Part shown: positions 40,178-49,024 of the stretch, piece after piece
Numbering within the stretch: the stretch's first letter is position 1
Layout of the letters: the number at the start of each line of letters is the position of its first letter
Source: Amycolatopsis jejuensis
GTDB taxonomy: Bacteria; Actinomycetota; Actinomycetes; Mycobacteriales; Pseudonocardiaceae
Assembly: GCF_000717335.1 (NCBI RefSeq)
Contig: NZ_JNYZ01000038.1
Location: 20,289 to 84,288 of the forward strand
Reading direction: 5' to 3'
DNA: 64,000 nucleotides
Translations under genes and position numbers: made by a program
Notes under the pieces: generated by a model
Seen by the model: the letters and a program-made list of their open reading frames with translations, nothing else
Database searches by the model: none
What the model was told of the DNA's origin: nothing

Positions 40178-41413
40178 ATGAACGGAGCTGACGACATCCC
40201 CTCCCGGGAGTCCTTCGCCGCCGACGCGGAGGCCTGGCTCGAGCGCAATGCCACTCGCCGTCCGCCGCGTGCCGAACTCGAATGGGGCGTCGGCTCCGAC
40301 GGCGTCTCGGTGTTCCGCAACACCAGTCCCGAGGCCGAGGCCGCGCTGGTCGAGGAAGCGGTTGCCTGGCAGCGGACCAAGTTCGACGCGGGTTACGGTG
40401 CGATCGGCTGGCCCGCCGAGTTCGGCGGCGCCGGGCTGCCCCGCTCGTACGAGGCGGCTTTCCGTGCCCTGGAACGAGGTTTCGTGCTTCCCCACGCGCC
40501 CGAGATCATCGGGATCAGCCTCGAGATCGAAGCCCCGACGATTCTCGAGCTGGGCAGCCAGGAGCAGAAGGAGCGATGGCTTCGCCCGTTGCGGCGGATG
40601 GACGTGATCTGCTGCCAGCTGTTCTCCGAGCCCGGCGCCGGGTCCGACCTGGGTGCCATCAGCCTGCGGGCGGACCGCGAGGGGGACGGCTGGGTCCTCA
40701 ACGGCCAGAAGGTGTGGACCTCGGGTGCGCAGTTCGCCGATCTCGGGTGGGTGATCGCGCGCACCGATCCTCAGGCGGACCGGACGAAGGCGCTGACCGC
40801 GTTCGTGGTGCCGATGGACACGCCGGGCGTCACCGTCCGCCCGCTCCGCCAGATGAGCGGTGGCACCAACTTCAATGAGGTGTTCTTCGACGATGTGCAC
40901 GTCGCCGACGAGGACCGGGTCGGCCCCGTCGGCGCAGGCTGGTCGGCGATGATGACCACGCTGGGCTTCGAACGCGCGTCGAGCGAGGGCAGCGGCGGTG
41001 GGCCCAACTTCGTGGGCCGCCTGCTGATGACCGCGAAACACTTCGGCCGCCTGGACGATCCTCTTGTCCGGCAGGCGATCGCGAACGTGCATGCCCGCAA
41101 CCGGATGCGCTCGTGGACCGCGCAGCGCGCGGCGGCCGGGGCCAGGGCGGCGGGCGGGGTACCCGGGCCGGAGGGCTCGGCCGTGAAGCTCGCGATGACC
41201 GGTTTCCTCCGGGAGGTCAGCGAGGCGGCGACGATGCTGCTCGGTCCGTCGCTGGCGGTCGACACCGGGGAATGGGGCACGTTCGCGTGGTCCGAGCTGG
41301 TCTGCGGGTTCCCCGGCACGCGGATCGGCGGCGGCACCGACGAAATCCAGAAGAACACCATTGCCGAGCGCGTTCTCGGCCTTCCGCGGGAACCGAAGGC
41401 CGCCCGCTCCTGA
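40178..41413 (+). CDS. Acyl-CoA dehydrogenase
   Basis: This 411-residue protein has CQLFSEPGAGSDLGAISLRA near residue 150, GQKVWTSGAQFADLG, and the C-terminal GFPGTRIGGGTDEIQKNTIAERVLG. The usual catalytic Glu position (EGTSEIQ) reads GGGTDEIQ here, a pattern seen in FadE subunits that work as heterotetramers with a second, different acyl-CoA dehydrogenase. The partner is probably the 370-residue protein encoded at 44397 in the same operon. ATG 40178 is chosen; the upstream frame overlaps promoter sequence. Confidence 0.9.
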   Translation: MNGADDIPSRESFAADAEAWLERNATRRPPRAELEWGVGSDGVSVFRNTSPEAEAALVEEAVAWQRTKFDAGYGAIGWPAEFGGAGLPRSYEAAFRALERGFVLPHAPEIIGISLEIEAPTILELGSQEQKERWLRPLRRMDVICCQLFSEPGAGSDLGAISLRADREGDGWVLNGQKVWTSGAQFADLGWVIARTDPQADRTKALTAFVVPMDTPGVTVRPLRQMSGGTNFNEVFFDDVHVADEDRVGPVGAGWSAMMTTLGFERASSEGSGGGPNFVGRLLMTAKHFGRLDDPLVRQAIANVHARNRMRSWTAQRAAAGARAAGGVPGPEGSAVKLAMTGFLREVSEAATMLLGPSLAVDTGEWGTFAWSELVCGFPGTRIGGGTDEIQKNTIAERVLGLPREPKAARS

Positions 41414-41444
41414 GCGGCGCGGACCGTACGAGAGAAGGAAAAGG

Positions 41445-42635
41445 ATGACCGCACGCACTTTTGTCATCGGGGTCGGCATGACCAAGTTCGTGAAGCCCGG
41501 CAGTGACTGGACGTACCCCGAGATGGGCGTCGAGGCAGGCCAGGCCGCGATTGCCGATGCCGGGATCGCGTACGACGTGGTCGGCCGCGCGTTCACCAGC
41601 TATGTGAACGGCGACTCCTGCTACGGCCAGCGGGTGATGTACGACCTCGGGATGACCGGTATCCCGGTCATGAACGTGCACAACAACTGCGCGTCCGGAT
41701 CGTCGGCGCTCTACCTCGCCAACGAAGCGGTCCGCTACGGCAGCACCGAGGTCGCGATGGCGGTCGGCTTCGAGAAGATGAGCATGGGCGCCATCCCGAA
41801 CATGTGGAAGGACCGCGAGTCCGCCAACCGGCGTGCGGTGTTCGCGATGTGGGAACGGCGCGGCCGCGGCAGCAAGGGTCCGGTGGCGGCGCAGACGTTT
41901 GCCAACGTCGGCCGCGAGTACCACGAGAAATACGGCATTTCGTGGGAGACGATCGCGAAGATCTCGGTCAAGAACCGGGCACACGCCACGAACAACCCGC
42001 GGTCGCAGTTCCAGCAGGCCGCGACGCTCGAGGAAGTGCTTGCCGCACCGATGGTCGAGGACCCGCTCACCCGCATGCAGTGCTGTCCGACGTCCGACGG
42101 CGGCGCCGCGGCAATCGTCGCGAGCGAGCGTTTCGTCGATGAGCACGACCTCTGGGACCGGGCGATCGAGATCGCGGGACAGTCGGTACGCACCGACGGC
42201 CCGAACATGATGGACGGCACCGACCGCGGCATTGCCGGGTTCTACATGGGCCAGGAAGCTGCTGTCGAGGCGTACGAACAGGCGCAGGTGGCGCCGTCCG
42301 ACCTCGACGTCATCGAGTTGCACGACTGTTTTGCGCCCGCGGAGCTGATGGCGTACTCGGCGTTGGGGCTGTGCGAGGACGGCGACGTCGGCAAGCTGGT
42401 CGAGAACGGCGACACGACCTACGGCGGCAGTGTCGTGGTCAACCCGTCGGGTGGTCTGCTGTCCAAGGGACATCCGCTGGGCGCGACCGGGCTCGCGCAG
42501 TGCGCGGAGCTCACCTGGCAGCTGCGGGGCACGGCCGAGAAGCGTCAGGTCGAGGGCGCGACTGTCGGCCTTGCGCACAACGTCGGCCTCGGTGGTGCCG
42601 CAGTGGTCACGGTGTTCCGCAAGGTGGGTAAGTGA
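41445..42635 (+). CDS. SCP-x-type thiolase / lipid-transfer protein
   Basis: This 396-residue thiolase has the nucleophile NNCASGSSALYLANEAV (Cys near residue 85), IELHDCFAPAELM near 290, and SGGLLSKGHPLGATGLAQ near 345. The HDCF motif marks the SCP-x or Ltp group, which cleaves branched beta-ketoacyl-CoA or performs retro-aldol steps on sterol side chains. It has no DUF35 partner in this window. AAGGAAAAGG lies before ATG 41445. Its stop overlaps the SDR gene by 1 nt. Confidence 0.9.
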   Translation: MTARTFVIGVGMTKFVKPGSDWTYPEMGVEAGQAAIADAGIAYDVVGRAFTSYVNGDSCYGQRVMYDLGMTGIPVMNVHNNCASGSSALYLANEAVRYGSTEVAMAVGFEKMSMGAIPNMWKDRESANRRAVFAMWERRGRGSKGPVAAQTFANVGREYHEKYGISWETIAKISVKNRAHATNNPRSQFQQAATLEEVLAAPMVEDPLTRMQCCPTSDGGAAAIVASERFVDEHDLWDRAIEIAGQSVRTDGPNMMDGTDRGIAGFYMGQEAAVEAYEQAQVAPSDLDVIELHDCFAPAELMAYSALGLCEDGDVGKLVENGDTTYGGSVVVNPSGGLLSKGHPLGATGLAQCAELTWQLRGTAEKRQVEGATVGLAHNVGLGGAAVVTVFRKVGK

Positions 42636-43531
42636 TGGGCGCGCTCACGGGACGGGTAGTTGCGGTCACCGGTGCCGGTGGTGGTCTCGGCCGCGAGCAC
42701 GCGTTGTTGATGGCGCGTGAAGGTGCGCAGGTCGTGGTCAACGATCTCCGTGGCGCACAAGGGACTGTCGACGAGATCGCCGCTGCCGGTGGGCAGGCGG
42801 TCGCGGTCGACGGCAATGTCGCCGACCTCAAGGTCGGAACCGAGATCGTCGCCGCCGGGGTGGATGCGTTCGGCGACCTGCACGCGGTGGTCAACAACGC
42901 CGGGTTCATCCGCGACGCGGTCATCTGGAACATGTCGGAGGAAGACTTCGACGGCGTGCTCGGCGTACACCTCAAAGGCACGTTCTCGGTGACCAAGGCG
43001 GCGGTCACGTACTGGCGCGAGCAGGCAAAGGCGGGTGCGACGGCCGACCGGTCGATCGTCAACACCTCGTCGGGATCGGGTATCCACGGCAACGCCGGCC
43101 AGTTCAACTACTCGGCCGCGAAGGCGGGTTCGGCGATGATGGCGGTGTCGGGGGCGAAGGAGTTCAAACGCTTCGGCGTCCGTTCCAACGCCATCGCGCC
43201 GGTCGCCCGCACCGCTCCGGTCATGGCGACCCCCGGGCTGGACGAGCTGATGGGCCAGGCGGACGACCCGGTGGTCTTCGACAAGTTCGACCCCGCACAC
43301 GTTTCGCCCCTCGTCGCCTACCTCGTCACGGCGGACTGCCCGTTCACCGGACAGGTGTTTTCGGTGTACGGCGGTCATGTCGGCCTTTTCCGCGGCTGGT
43401 CGGTGGAGCACGAGATCAACGCGCCGCGGCAGTGGCCGGTGAGTGAGCTGGCGGCCGAGCTGGCCGCGTTCCCGCGCCACCTCAAGGTCAACCGCCAGCG
43501 GGTGTCGCCGAACGAGAAGGCGCCGTCATGA
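42635..43531 (+). CDS. Short-chain dehydrogenase, (3R)-hydroxyacyl-CoA dehydrogenase type
   Basis: This 298-residue SDR has the NAD fold VAVTGAGGGLGREHALL (8-24), VVVNDLRG, VNNAGFIRD near 88, and the catalytic Ser-Tyr-Lys set in NTSSGSGIHGN and FNYSAAKAG. It resembles the dehydrogenase domain of peroxisomal multifunctional protein 2. It would oxidise the 3-hydroxyacyl-CoA made by the adjacent MaoC pair. The next gene overlaps by 4 nt. Confidence 0.88.
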   Translation: MGALTGRVVAVTGAGGGLGREHALLMAREGAQVVVNDLRGAQGTVDEIAAAGGQAVAVDGNVADLKVGTEIVAAGVDAFGDLHAVVNNAGFIRDAVIWNMSEEDFDGVLGVHLKGTFSVTKAAVTYWREQAKAGATADRSIVNTSSGSGIHGNAGQFNYSAAKAGSAMMAVSGAKEFKRFGVRSNAIAPVARTAPVMATPGLDELMGQADDPVVFDKFDPAHVSPLVAYLVTADCPFTGQVFSVYGGHVGLFRGWSVEHEINAPRQWPVSELAAELAAFPRHLKVNRQRVSPNEKAPS

Positions 43532-43947
43532 GCTGGACGATGCCGATCGAGTTCAGCAAGGTCCGGGAGTTCGCCCGGGCGGTGAAGTCGAAGAGCCCGG
43601 AGCACCGCAGTCCGGACGGGGTGATCCCGCCGACGTTCCTGGTGTCCGGACGGCTCAACTGGGAGCCGGGCCGCGAGAGCGCCGGTGCCGGGCTGGATTT
43701 CGACCTGCGCCGCGTTCTGCACGGCGAGGAGGAGTACGTCTTCTACGGCGAGCTCCCGCGGGTCGGCGACGTACTGACCGGTGAATCGCGGGTCGGCGAC
43801 CGGTGGGAGAAACCCGGCAAACGCGGGGGCACCATGCGGTTCGCCCGGCTGATCACCGAATTCCGGGACGCCGCCGGGAATGTGGTCGCGACGCAGAACA
43901 GCACGATCGTCGAAACCGCGCGGCCGCCGAAGCGGGAGGGGGAGTGA
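43528..43947 (+). CDS. MaoC-family hot-dog protein, first of a heteromeric pair
   Basis: This 139-residue hot-dog protein begins MSWTMPIEFSKVREFARAVKS and contains VIPPTFLVSGRLNW and VLHGEEEYVFYGELPRVGDVLTGES. This is the FAS1-like dehydratase half that lacks the catalytic Asp-His motif. The next gene, overlapping by 1 nt, supplies it. Split hydratases of this kind (HTD or ChsH1/ChsH2 types) work as heteromers on bulky enoyl-CoA. Confidence 0.85.
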   Translation: MSWTMPIEFSKVREFARAVKSKSPEHRSPDGVIPPTFLVSGRLNWEPGRESAGAGLDFDLRRVLHGEEEYVFYGELPRVGDVLTGESRVGDRWEKPGKRGGTMRFARLITEFRDAAGNVVATQNSTIVETARPPKREGE

Positions 43948-44375
43948 TGCCCGGGACGCTCGTCGACCCGTCGACCCTTGCGGTGGGCGGCGAACTGGAA
44001 CCGTTCACGTATCCGCCGCTCACGCGCACCGATATCGCCAAGTACCAGGGAGCGTCCGGCGACTGGCATCCGCTGCACCACGACGAGGAGTACGCCCGCC
44101 GGGCCGGGTTCCCGACGGTGTTCTCGGTGGGGATGCTCCAAGCCGGGATGCTCGCGTCGTTCGTGACCTCGCGGTTCGGCGTCCGGGGTATCCGGCGCTT
44201 TTCGGTTCGCTTCGTCGAGCAGGTCTGGCCGGGTGACGAGCTGACCTGTTCGGCAACGGTCTCCTCGATTGCCGCGCAGGAGGACGGGCGGCGGCTGGTC
44301 GAGCTGGAGCTGCGCGCCATCCGCCAGACCGGAGGCGTTGCGCTCAGTGGCAAAGCGGACCTGATTCTCCCCTGA
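43947..44375 (+). CDS. MaoC-family enoyl-CoA hydratase, catalytic half
   Basis: This 142-residue protein has the hydratase-2 motif: YQGASGDWHPLHHDEEYA, with catalytic D39 and H44; the usual Asn between them is replaced by His41. VMLQAGML and VRFVEQVWPGDELTCSATV fit the rest of the fold. Its ATG overlaps the stop of its partner, so equal expression is expected. The pair hydrates the enoyl-CoA before the SDR step. Confidence 0.87.
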   Translation: MPGTLVDPSTLAVGGELEPFTYPPLTRTDIAKYQGASGDWHPLHHDEEYARRAGFPTVFSVGMLQAGMLASFVTSRFGVRGIRRFSVRFVEQVWPGDELTCSATVSSIAAQEDGRRLVELELRAIRQTGGVALSGKADLILP

Positions 44376-44396
44376 TCCGCGGGAAAGGCAGGACAG

Positions 44397-45509
44397 ATGG
44401 AATGGACCCTCACCGACGACCAGGAGGACCTGCGCCGCACTGTGCGGCGCTTCCTCCGGGACAAGGCACCCTTGAGCGCGTCGAGAAAGGTACTCGAGTC
44501 CGATGCGGGCTACGACCCGTCGCTGTGGCAGCAGATGGCCGGGCTCGGCCTGCATTCGCTGACGATCCCGGAAGAGCACGGCGGAGCGGGCTGCGGTCAG
44601 GTCGAGCTGGGCGTCGTCCTTCAGGAGTTCGGCCGGGCACTCACGCCGAGCGCGTTCTTCTCGACGGTCGTGCTCGCGGTCAACGCGCTCCTGCTCAGCG
44701 ATGCCGTTGATGCGCAGGCGAAATGGCTGCCCTCGCTGGCCGCCGGAGAACTGACGGCCACCGTGGCGATCGGCGTGGACGGCGAGGACCAGCGGTGGGG
44801 ACCGGCGGGAAATGCGGTCGCGGTGTCCGGCAGCACGCTGCTCACCGGCCGGGTCAACGCGGTCCTCGACGGCGCCACGGCCGATCTCGTTCTCGTTGTT
44901 GCCGAATCGGAAGCAGGCCCGTCGCTCTTCGCGGTGGACAGCGAGGCGCCGGGCCTGCGCCGTACCCCGTTACGCACCTTGGATCTCGTCCACCGGCAAG
45001 CCCGGCTCGAATTCGCCGACGTACCGGCCACGCCCATCGGCCTGCCCGGCACTGCAGGTGACCTGCTGGCCAAGCTCTTTCCCTTGGTCGCTGTCGCTGC
45101 GGCGAACGAACAGCTGGGCGCCGCGGAGCAGGTGCTCGAGAACAGCGTCGAGTACGCCCGCACCCGGGTCCAGTTCGGCAGGCCGATCGGGTCTTTCCAG
45201 GCGGTGAAGCACAAGCTGGCCGAGATGTTCCTCGACATCGAGCTGGCCAAGTCGGCGGTCCGGGTCGCGACGTGGACGGCCGACCACGACCCGGCGGAGC
45301 TCGCCCCGAACGCGAGTATCGCCAAAGCCTATTCGGCGGCGGCCTACTGGGCCGCGGCGGTCGAGTCGATCCAGGTCCACGGCGGCATCGGGTTCACCTG
45401 GGAGCACGACGCGCACCTGTACTACCGCCACGCCAGGTCGATGTCCGTGCAGTACGGCGACGGCGACCTGCATCGCGAGCTGATCATGTCGGCTCTCGAA
45501 ACCGCCTGA
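44397..45509 (+). CDS. Acyl-CoA dehydrogenase
   Basis: This 370-residue flavoenzyme has MEWTLTDDQEDLRRTVRRFLRD at the start, LTIPEEHGGAGCGQVELGVVLQEFGRAL near 55, RVQFGRPIGSFQAVKHKLAEM near 260, and VHGGIGFTWEHDAHLYYRHA near 330. It is shorter than the partner at 40178, and the pair resembles the unequal FadE subunits of sterol-type pathways. It lies 21 bp after the MaoC pair and 19 bp before the alkylsulfatase. Confidence 0.9.
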   Translation: MEWTLTDDQEDLRRTVRRFLRDKAPLSASRKVLESDAGYDPSLWQQMAGLGLHSLTIPEEHGGAGCGQVELGVVLQEFGRALTPSAFFSTVVLAVNALLLSDAVDAQAKWLPSLAAGELTATVAIGVDGEDQRWGPAGNAVAVSGSTLLTGRVNAVLDGATADLVLVVAESEAGPSLFAVDSEAPGLRRTPLRTLDLVHRQARLEFADVPATPIGLPGTAGDLLAKLFPLVAVAAANEQLGAAEQVLENSVEYARTRVQFGRPIGSFQAVKHKLAEMFLDIELAKSAVRVATWTADHDPAELAPNASIAKAYSAAAYWAAAVESIQVHGGIGFTWEHDAHLYYRHARSMSVQYGDGDLHRELIMSALETA

Positions 45510-45528
45510 CCCGACCGGAGGACCAACC

Positions 45529-47412
45529 GTGCCTGCTGAACCGAACTGGGCGGATCGCACCGATTTCGAAAATGCCGGGCGCGGGCTGATCGACCGGCTC
45601 GAACCGTGCGTCATCCGCAACGCCGAGGGCCGGGTCGTCTGGGACAACGAAAGATGGGGTTTCCTCGACCACGAACCCTGTCCCGCAACCGTGAATCCCA
45701 GTCTGTGGCGGCAAGGCAGGCTCAACGCCGTGCAGGGGCTCTTCGAGGTGACGCCGGGGATCTACCAGATCCGGGGTCTGGACTGCGCGAACATGACGGT
45801 CATCGAGGGGGCGACCGGGGTCATCGTGGTCGACCCGCTGATCTGCACCGAGGTCGCCGCGGCGGCCTTCGAGCTCTACCGGCGGAACCGGGGCGACCGG
45901 CCGGTTCGTGCGGTCGTGTACTCGCACAGCCACGGCGACCACTACGGCGGCGTACTCGCACTGACCTCTGCCGCCGAGGTCGAGGCAGGCGAATGCCAGA
46001 TCATCGCGCCGGAGGGGTTCACCGGCCATGCGGTGAGCGAGAGCATCATCGCCGGTCCGACCATGCGGGTACGGGGCACCTATCAGTACGGCTCGCTGCT
46101 CCCGGCCGGGCCCGAGGGCTGCGTGGGAGGGGGCCTGGCCCAGTCGTGGTCGTCGGGGACGAAGGGATTGATCGCGCCGACCGTCGACATCGTCGAGACC
46201 GGCCAGCAACTCGTCGTCGACGGCGTACCGATGGTTTTCCAGCTGACGCCCGAGACCGAGGCTCCGGCCGAGATGAACTTCCACCTGCCCGGCCACCAGG
46301 TGCTGCTGGTCGCCGAGAACGCCAATCACACCTTGCACAATCTGCTGACCCTTCGCGGCGCATTGGTGCGTGATGCCAAGGCTTGGGCGGGTTATCTCAC
46401 CGAGACGATCCAGCTGTTCTGCGACGACGCGGAGATCCTGATCGGCTCGCACAACTGGCCGACGTGGGGTCGCGCCGAACTCACGGCGTTTCTGGAGCAG
46501 CAGCGCGACGGCTACGCCTACCTGCACGACCAGACCGTGCGGCTGATGAACCGCGGGATGACCGGAATCGAGATCGCCGAGGAACTCCGGTCGTTTCCCG
46601 GCGAGCTGGGCCGCGCCTGGCACCTGCGCGGCTACTACGGCACGATCAGCCACAACGTGAAGGCGATCTACCAACGCTACATGGGTTGGTACGACGGCAA
46701 TCCCGCACATCTCTGGCAGCTGCCGCCGGCTGAGGCAGGCGAGCGGTACGTGTCTTTCATGGGCGGTGCGGACGCGGTGGTGCAGCGGGCCCGGGAGAGT
46801 TTCGAAGCCGGTGACTACCGCTGGGTGGCCGAGGTGCTCAACCACGTGCTCTTCAGCCAGCCGGAGCACCGCGAAGCACGTGAGCTGCAAGCGCAGACCT
46901 TCGAGCGTTTGGCCTGGGCGCAGGAAAGCGGAACGTGGCGCAACTGCTACCTCACCGCCGCCCACGAGCTGCGCGGGACCGGTCCGTTCGCTCCGGAACG
47001 GCGGACGCGCAAGCGGGGCGCGAGCCTGATGAGCCCGTCGATGCTGGACGCCCTTTCCGCGGAGCACCTGTTCGCCATGCTCGCGGTACGGTTCGACGGA
47101 CCCCGCGGTGCCGATCTCGATCTGACGGTCCGGTGGGAACTCGACGGGCCGCGCGAGACCTGGACCACGCGAGTCAAGAACGGCGTCTTCACCCCCATTC
47201 GCGGCTCGATGGTGCCGCCCCGGGAGCCGGATGCTGTCGTGACTCTGAGCAAGGCGGCGCTGTGCCGGATTCTCGCGACGGCGGGCCGGTTCGGCGACGA
47301 GCTGGAACGCGGCACGCTGACCGTGACCGGTACCCGCGAGGTCCTGGCGGTCTTGGACGAGCTGTTCGAGGCTCCGGCGCGGGAGTTTCCGCTCGCCTCA
47401 CCCCGGGGATAA
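45529..47412 (+). CDS. Alkylsulfatase, full-length SdsA1-type metallo-beta-lactamase
   Basis: This 627-residue protein has three parts: a metallo-beta-lactamase domain with H133-S-H135-G-D137-H138 (SHSHGDH), a dimerisation domain with NPAHLWQLPPAEAG, and a C-terminal SCP2-like domain (about 510-620). AENANHTLHNLLTLRGA is a family signature for type III sulfatases, which hydrolyse primary or secondary alkyl sulfates to alcohol and sulfate. There is no secretion signal, so it is cytoplasmic. The GTG start has GGAGGA 6 nt upstream. It ends the beta-oxidation operon that starts at 40178. This implies that the pathway handles a sulfated substrate. Confidence 0.92.
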   Translation: MPAEPNWADRTDFENAGRGLIDRLEPCVIRNAEGRVVWDNERWGFLDHEPCPATVNPSLWRQGRLNAVQGLFEVTPGIYQIRGLDCANMTVIEGATGVIVVDPLICTEVAAAAFELYRRNRGDRPVRAVVYSHSHGDHYGGVLALTSAAEVEAGECQIIAPEGFTGHAVSESIIAGPTMRVRGTYQYGSLLPAGPEGCVGGGLAQSWSSGTKGLIAPTVDIVETGQQLVVDGVPMVFQLTPETEAPAEMNFHLPGHQVLLVAENANHTLHNLLTLRGALVRDAKAWAGYLTETIQLFCDDAEILIGSHNWPTWGRAELTAFLEQQRDGYAYLHDQTVRLMNRGMTGIEIAEELRSFPGELGRAWHLRGYYGTISHNVKAIYQRYMGWYDGNPAHLWQLPPAEAGERYVSFMGGADAVVQRARESFEAGDYRWVAEVLNHVLFSQPEHREARELQAQTFERLAWAQESGTWRNCYLTAAHELRGTGPFAPERRTRKRGASLMSPSMLDALSAEHLFAMLAVRFDGPRGADLDLTVRWELDGPRETWTTRVKNGVFTPIRGSMVPPREPDAVVTLSKAALCRILATAGRFGDELERGTLTVTGTREVLAVLDELFEAPAREFPLASPRG

Positions 47413-47431
47413 CCCGGCGGGTCCCGCCGGG
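47413..47431 (+). terminator. Hairpin right after the alkylsulfatase
   Basis: CCCGGCG and CGCCGGG form a 7-bp stem with a GGTCC loop, directly after the TAA. It ends the 40178-47412 operon. No U-tract is seen. Confidence 0.5.
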
Positions 47432-47449
47432 GATCAGCTGTGTGGCAAC

Positions 47450-47635
47450 GGTTTCGGGGTGTTCCGTCCCTCGCTCGGCGCCGCCTGGATCACCGTCCGG
47501 CTGTCCCGGCACATCACCACGACCGGCGGGCTGCTGACCGCGGTCGCGGCCATTCCGGCGGAGATCGTCATTTTCGTGAACCACGCAGCAGACTTCGTGC
47601 ATCCGGACGGCACCTCGGGATCCGGTTTTCGGTGA
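47450..47635 (+). pseudogene. Membrane-protein-like fragment
   Basis: A 61-codon coding-like stretch reads GFGVFRPSLGAAWITVRLSR, then ITTTGGLLTAVAAIPAEIVIF, before a TGA. It has no start codon and looks like part of a transporter or permease. I cannot name the family. It is one of three fragments in this gap. Confidence 0.35.
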
Positions 47636-47738
47636 CCGTCCTGCTCGTGATCGAAGCGGCACCGTGACCCCGTTGCCGGACCGGTTCTCGGGTGGCGTGG
47701 CACGGCCGAACCGAGGGCTGCGGAAGGGGCGCGGAGGG

Positions 47739-47903
47739 GTGACGGTCCGGGCGCTGGAAGCCCGTGCCCTGGTCGGCGGCCGGACCTGGAATGCCGAGCT
47801 CGGCGACGGCAGCGCGCTCGAACTCGGCGGCGAGTGGGTGGGGCCGGGGCAGCGGGAGATCATGCGGCTTCCGGCCACGCTGAACGTGCCTTTTGCGAGG
47901 TGA
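47739..47903 (+). pseudogene. N-terminal fragment of an FAD amine oxidase
   Basis: The frame reads VTVRALEARALVGGRTWNAE then ELGGEWVGPGQREIMRLP. This reproduces the LEARxRVGGRT and GGEWVGPGQ signature of flavin monoamine oxidases just after the lost Rossmann start. The first strand, the FAD GxGxxG motif and the other 400 or so residues are missing. It is a clear remnant. Confidence 0.65.
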
Positions 47904-48190
47904 TGTGCACCGGGCACCACGCTGCCGCGAGCGCGGCGGTGAAACCCGGTCGGTCCGTCGCCGTGGTGGGCGACGGCGCGGTGGGCTTGTGTGCCGTAAC
48001 GAGGGGCCGTGGCCCGCGTCGCGCAGCTTGCCGAGCCCGGTGGAGTCGATGCGTACGGCGTTCGCGATTGCGGCCTGCGGCTCGGTGGTGGGCACGGTCG
48101 GCCTCCCGCACCACGTGGCCGTTCCGATCGAGACGGTCGTCTTCAAGAACGGCGGCCTGCGCGGCGGGCTTCCGGGGAAGGGCACCTTCC
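47895..48190 (+). pseudogene. Fragments of a zinc-dependent alcohol dehydrogenase
   Basis: One frame has TGHHAAASAAVKPGRSVAVV and GDGAVGLCAV, the cofactor-binding core of MDR alcohol dehydrogenases. After a deletion and frame change another frame has ESMRTAFAIAACGSVVGTVG, then LPHHVAVPIETVVFKNGGLRGG, the downstream core. Both ends and about 40 middle residues are missing. It lies immediately after the amine oxidase fragment. Confidence 0.65.
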
Positions 48191-48197
48191 CCGGAAG
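48169..48197 (-). terminator. Hairpin terminator of the SsuABC-like operon
   Basis: CTTCCGGGGAAGG and CCTTCCCCGGAAG form a perfect 13-bp stem with a GCA loop, 5 nt beyond the ABC ATPase stop on the minus strand. Confidence 0.75.
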
Positions 48198-48202
48198 CAC
48201 GT

Positions 48203-49024
48203 TCAGTTCCGCAGCAACGACCTGAGCTTGCGGAGCAGGCCGAGGGACTCGGTATTGGTCAACAGGCCGTCGGTGTCGTGCGCGGCGCCTGCCGGGGCTT
48301 CGAGGTCTCCGGTGATCCGGCCCCCGTCCAGTACGACAACGCGGTCGGCCAGGGTCACCGCTTCCTCGAGATCGTGTGTGACCAGCAGGACGGTCCGCCC
48401 GGGTGCGGTGGCGAGCAGGCTCCGGAACTGCTCCCGCACCGTCTCGCGGGTCTGCGCGTCCAGTGCGGCGAAAGGTTCGTCGAGGAGCAGGAGTTCGGGC
48501 TCGAGCGCCCATGCCCTGGCGAGCGCCACCCGTTGCCGCATTCCCTGCGAGAGCTGCCATGGCCAGCGGCCTGCCGCATCCGACAGGCCGACCATGTCCA
48601 GGTAGCGGCGGGCGACCCCCTTGCGTTCCCGGCGGCGCATGCCGCGCAGCTCCAGTCCGTACTCGACGTTGCGCAAAGCCGTGCGCCAAGGCAGAAGCGC
48701 ATCGCGAGCCGGCATGAAGCCGAATCGGGAGCGAGCCTGTGCCGGTGCGATGCCGAGCACCTCCACGGTGCCCGACGCCACCGGGACGAGCCCGGCGATG
48801 CTGTTGAGGATCGTGGTTTTGCCGCTCCCGGAACGGCCGACGAGCGCGAGGAACTGGCCGCGCGGAATGGTGAGGTCGAGGTTGCCGAGGATCTCGGTCG
48901 TGCTGCCGTCGCTCTGGTCGAACCGGACGGTGAGACCGGAGATGGCCACTGCGTCCGCCGGTTCGGCGGGGGGACGGGTGGTTTCGGGCATGGCGGTCGC
49001 GGCCCTGGTCAGCGGGGTTGCCAT
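48203..49024 (-). CDS. ABC importer ATPase (nitrate/sulfonate/taurine type)
   Basis: This 273-residue ATPase has Walker A GRSGSGKTT near residue 63, the signature LSQGMRQRVALARAWALEPE, Walker B LLLLDEPFAALD, and the H-loop LLVTHDLEEAVTLADR. It powers uptake by the adjacent permease and binding protein. It resembles SsuB or TauB. An in-frame ATG farther downstream (MPETTRP) is possible. It overlaps the permease gene by 16 nt. Confidence 0.9.
   Translation of the reverse strand: MATPLTRAATAMPETTRPPAEPADAVAISGLTVRFDQSDGSTTEILGNLDLTIPRGQFLALVGRSGSGKTTILNSIAGLVPVASGTVEVLGIAPAQARSRFGFMPARDALLPWRTALRNVEYGLELRGMRRRERKGVARRYLDMVGLSDAAGRWPWQLSQGMRQRVALARAWALEPELLLLDEPFAALDAQTRETVREQFRSLLATAPGRTVLLVTHDLEEAVTLADRVVVLDGGRITGDLEAPAGAAHDTDGLLTNTESLGLLRKLRSLLRN

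Noticed and set aside
40178..45509. Calling the operon a cholesterol side-chain (igr) operon
   Set aside because: The DUF35-containing hydratase subunit, the Ltp2 partner and a CYP125-type P450 are missing. Only a resemblance is noted.
48169..48197. Part of the alcohol dehydrogenase remnant
   Set aside because: The perfect 13-bp stem right after the ABC ATPase stop is better explained as that operon's terminator.
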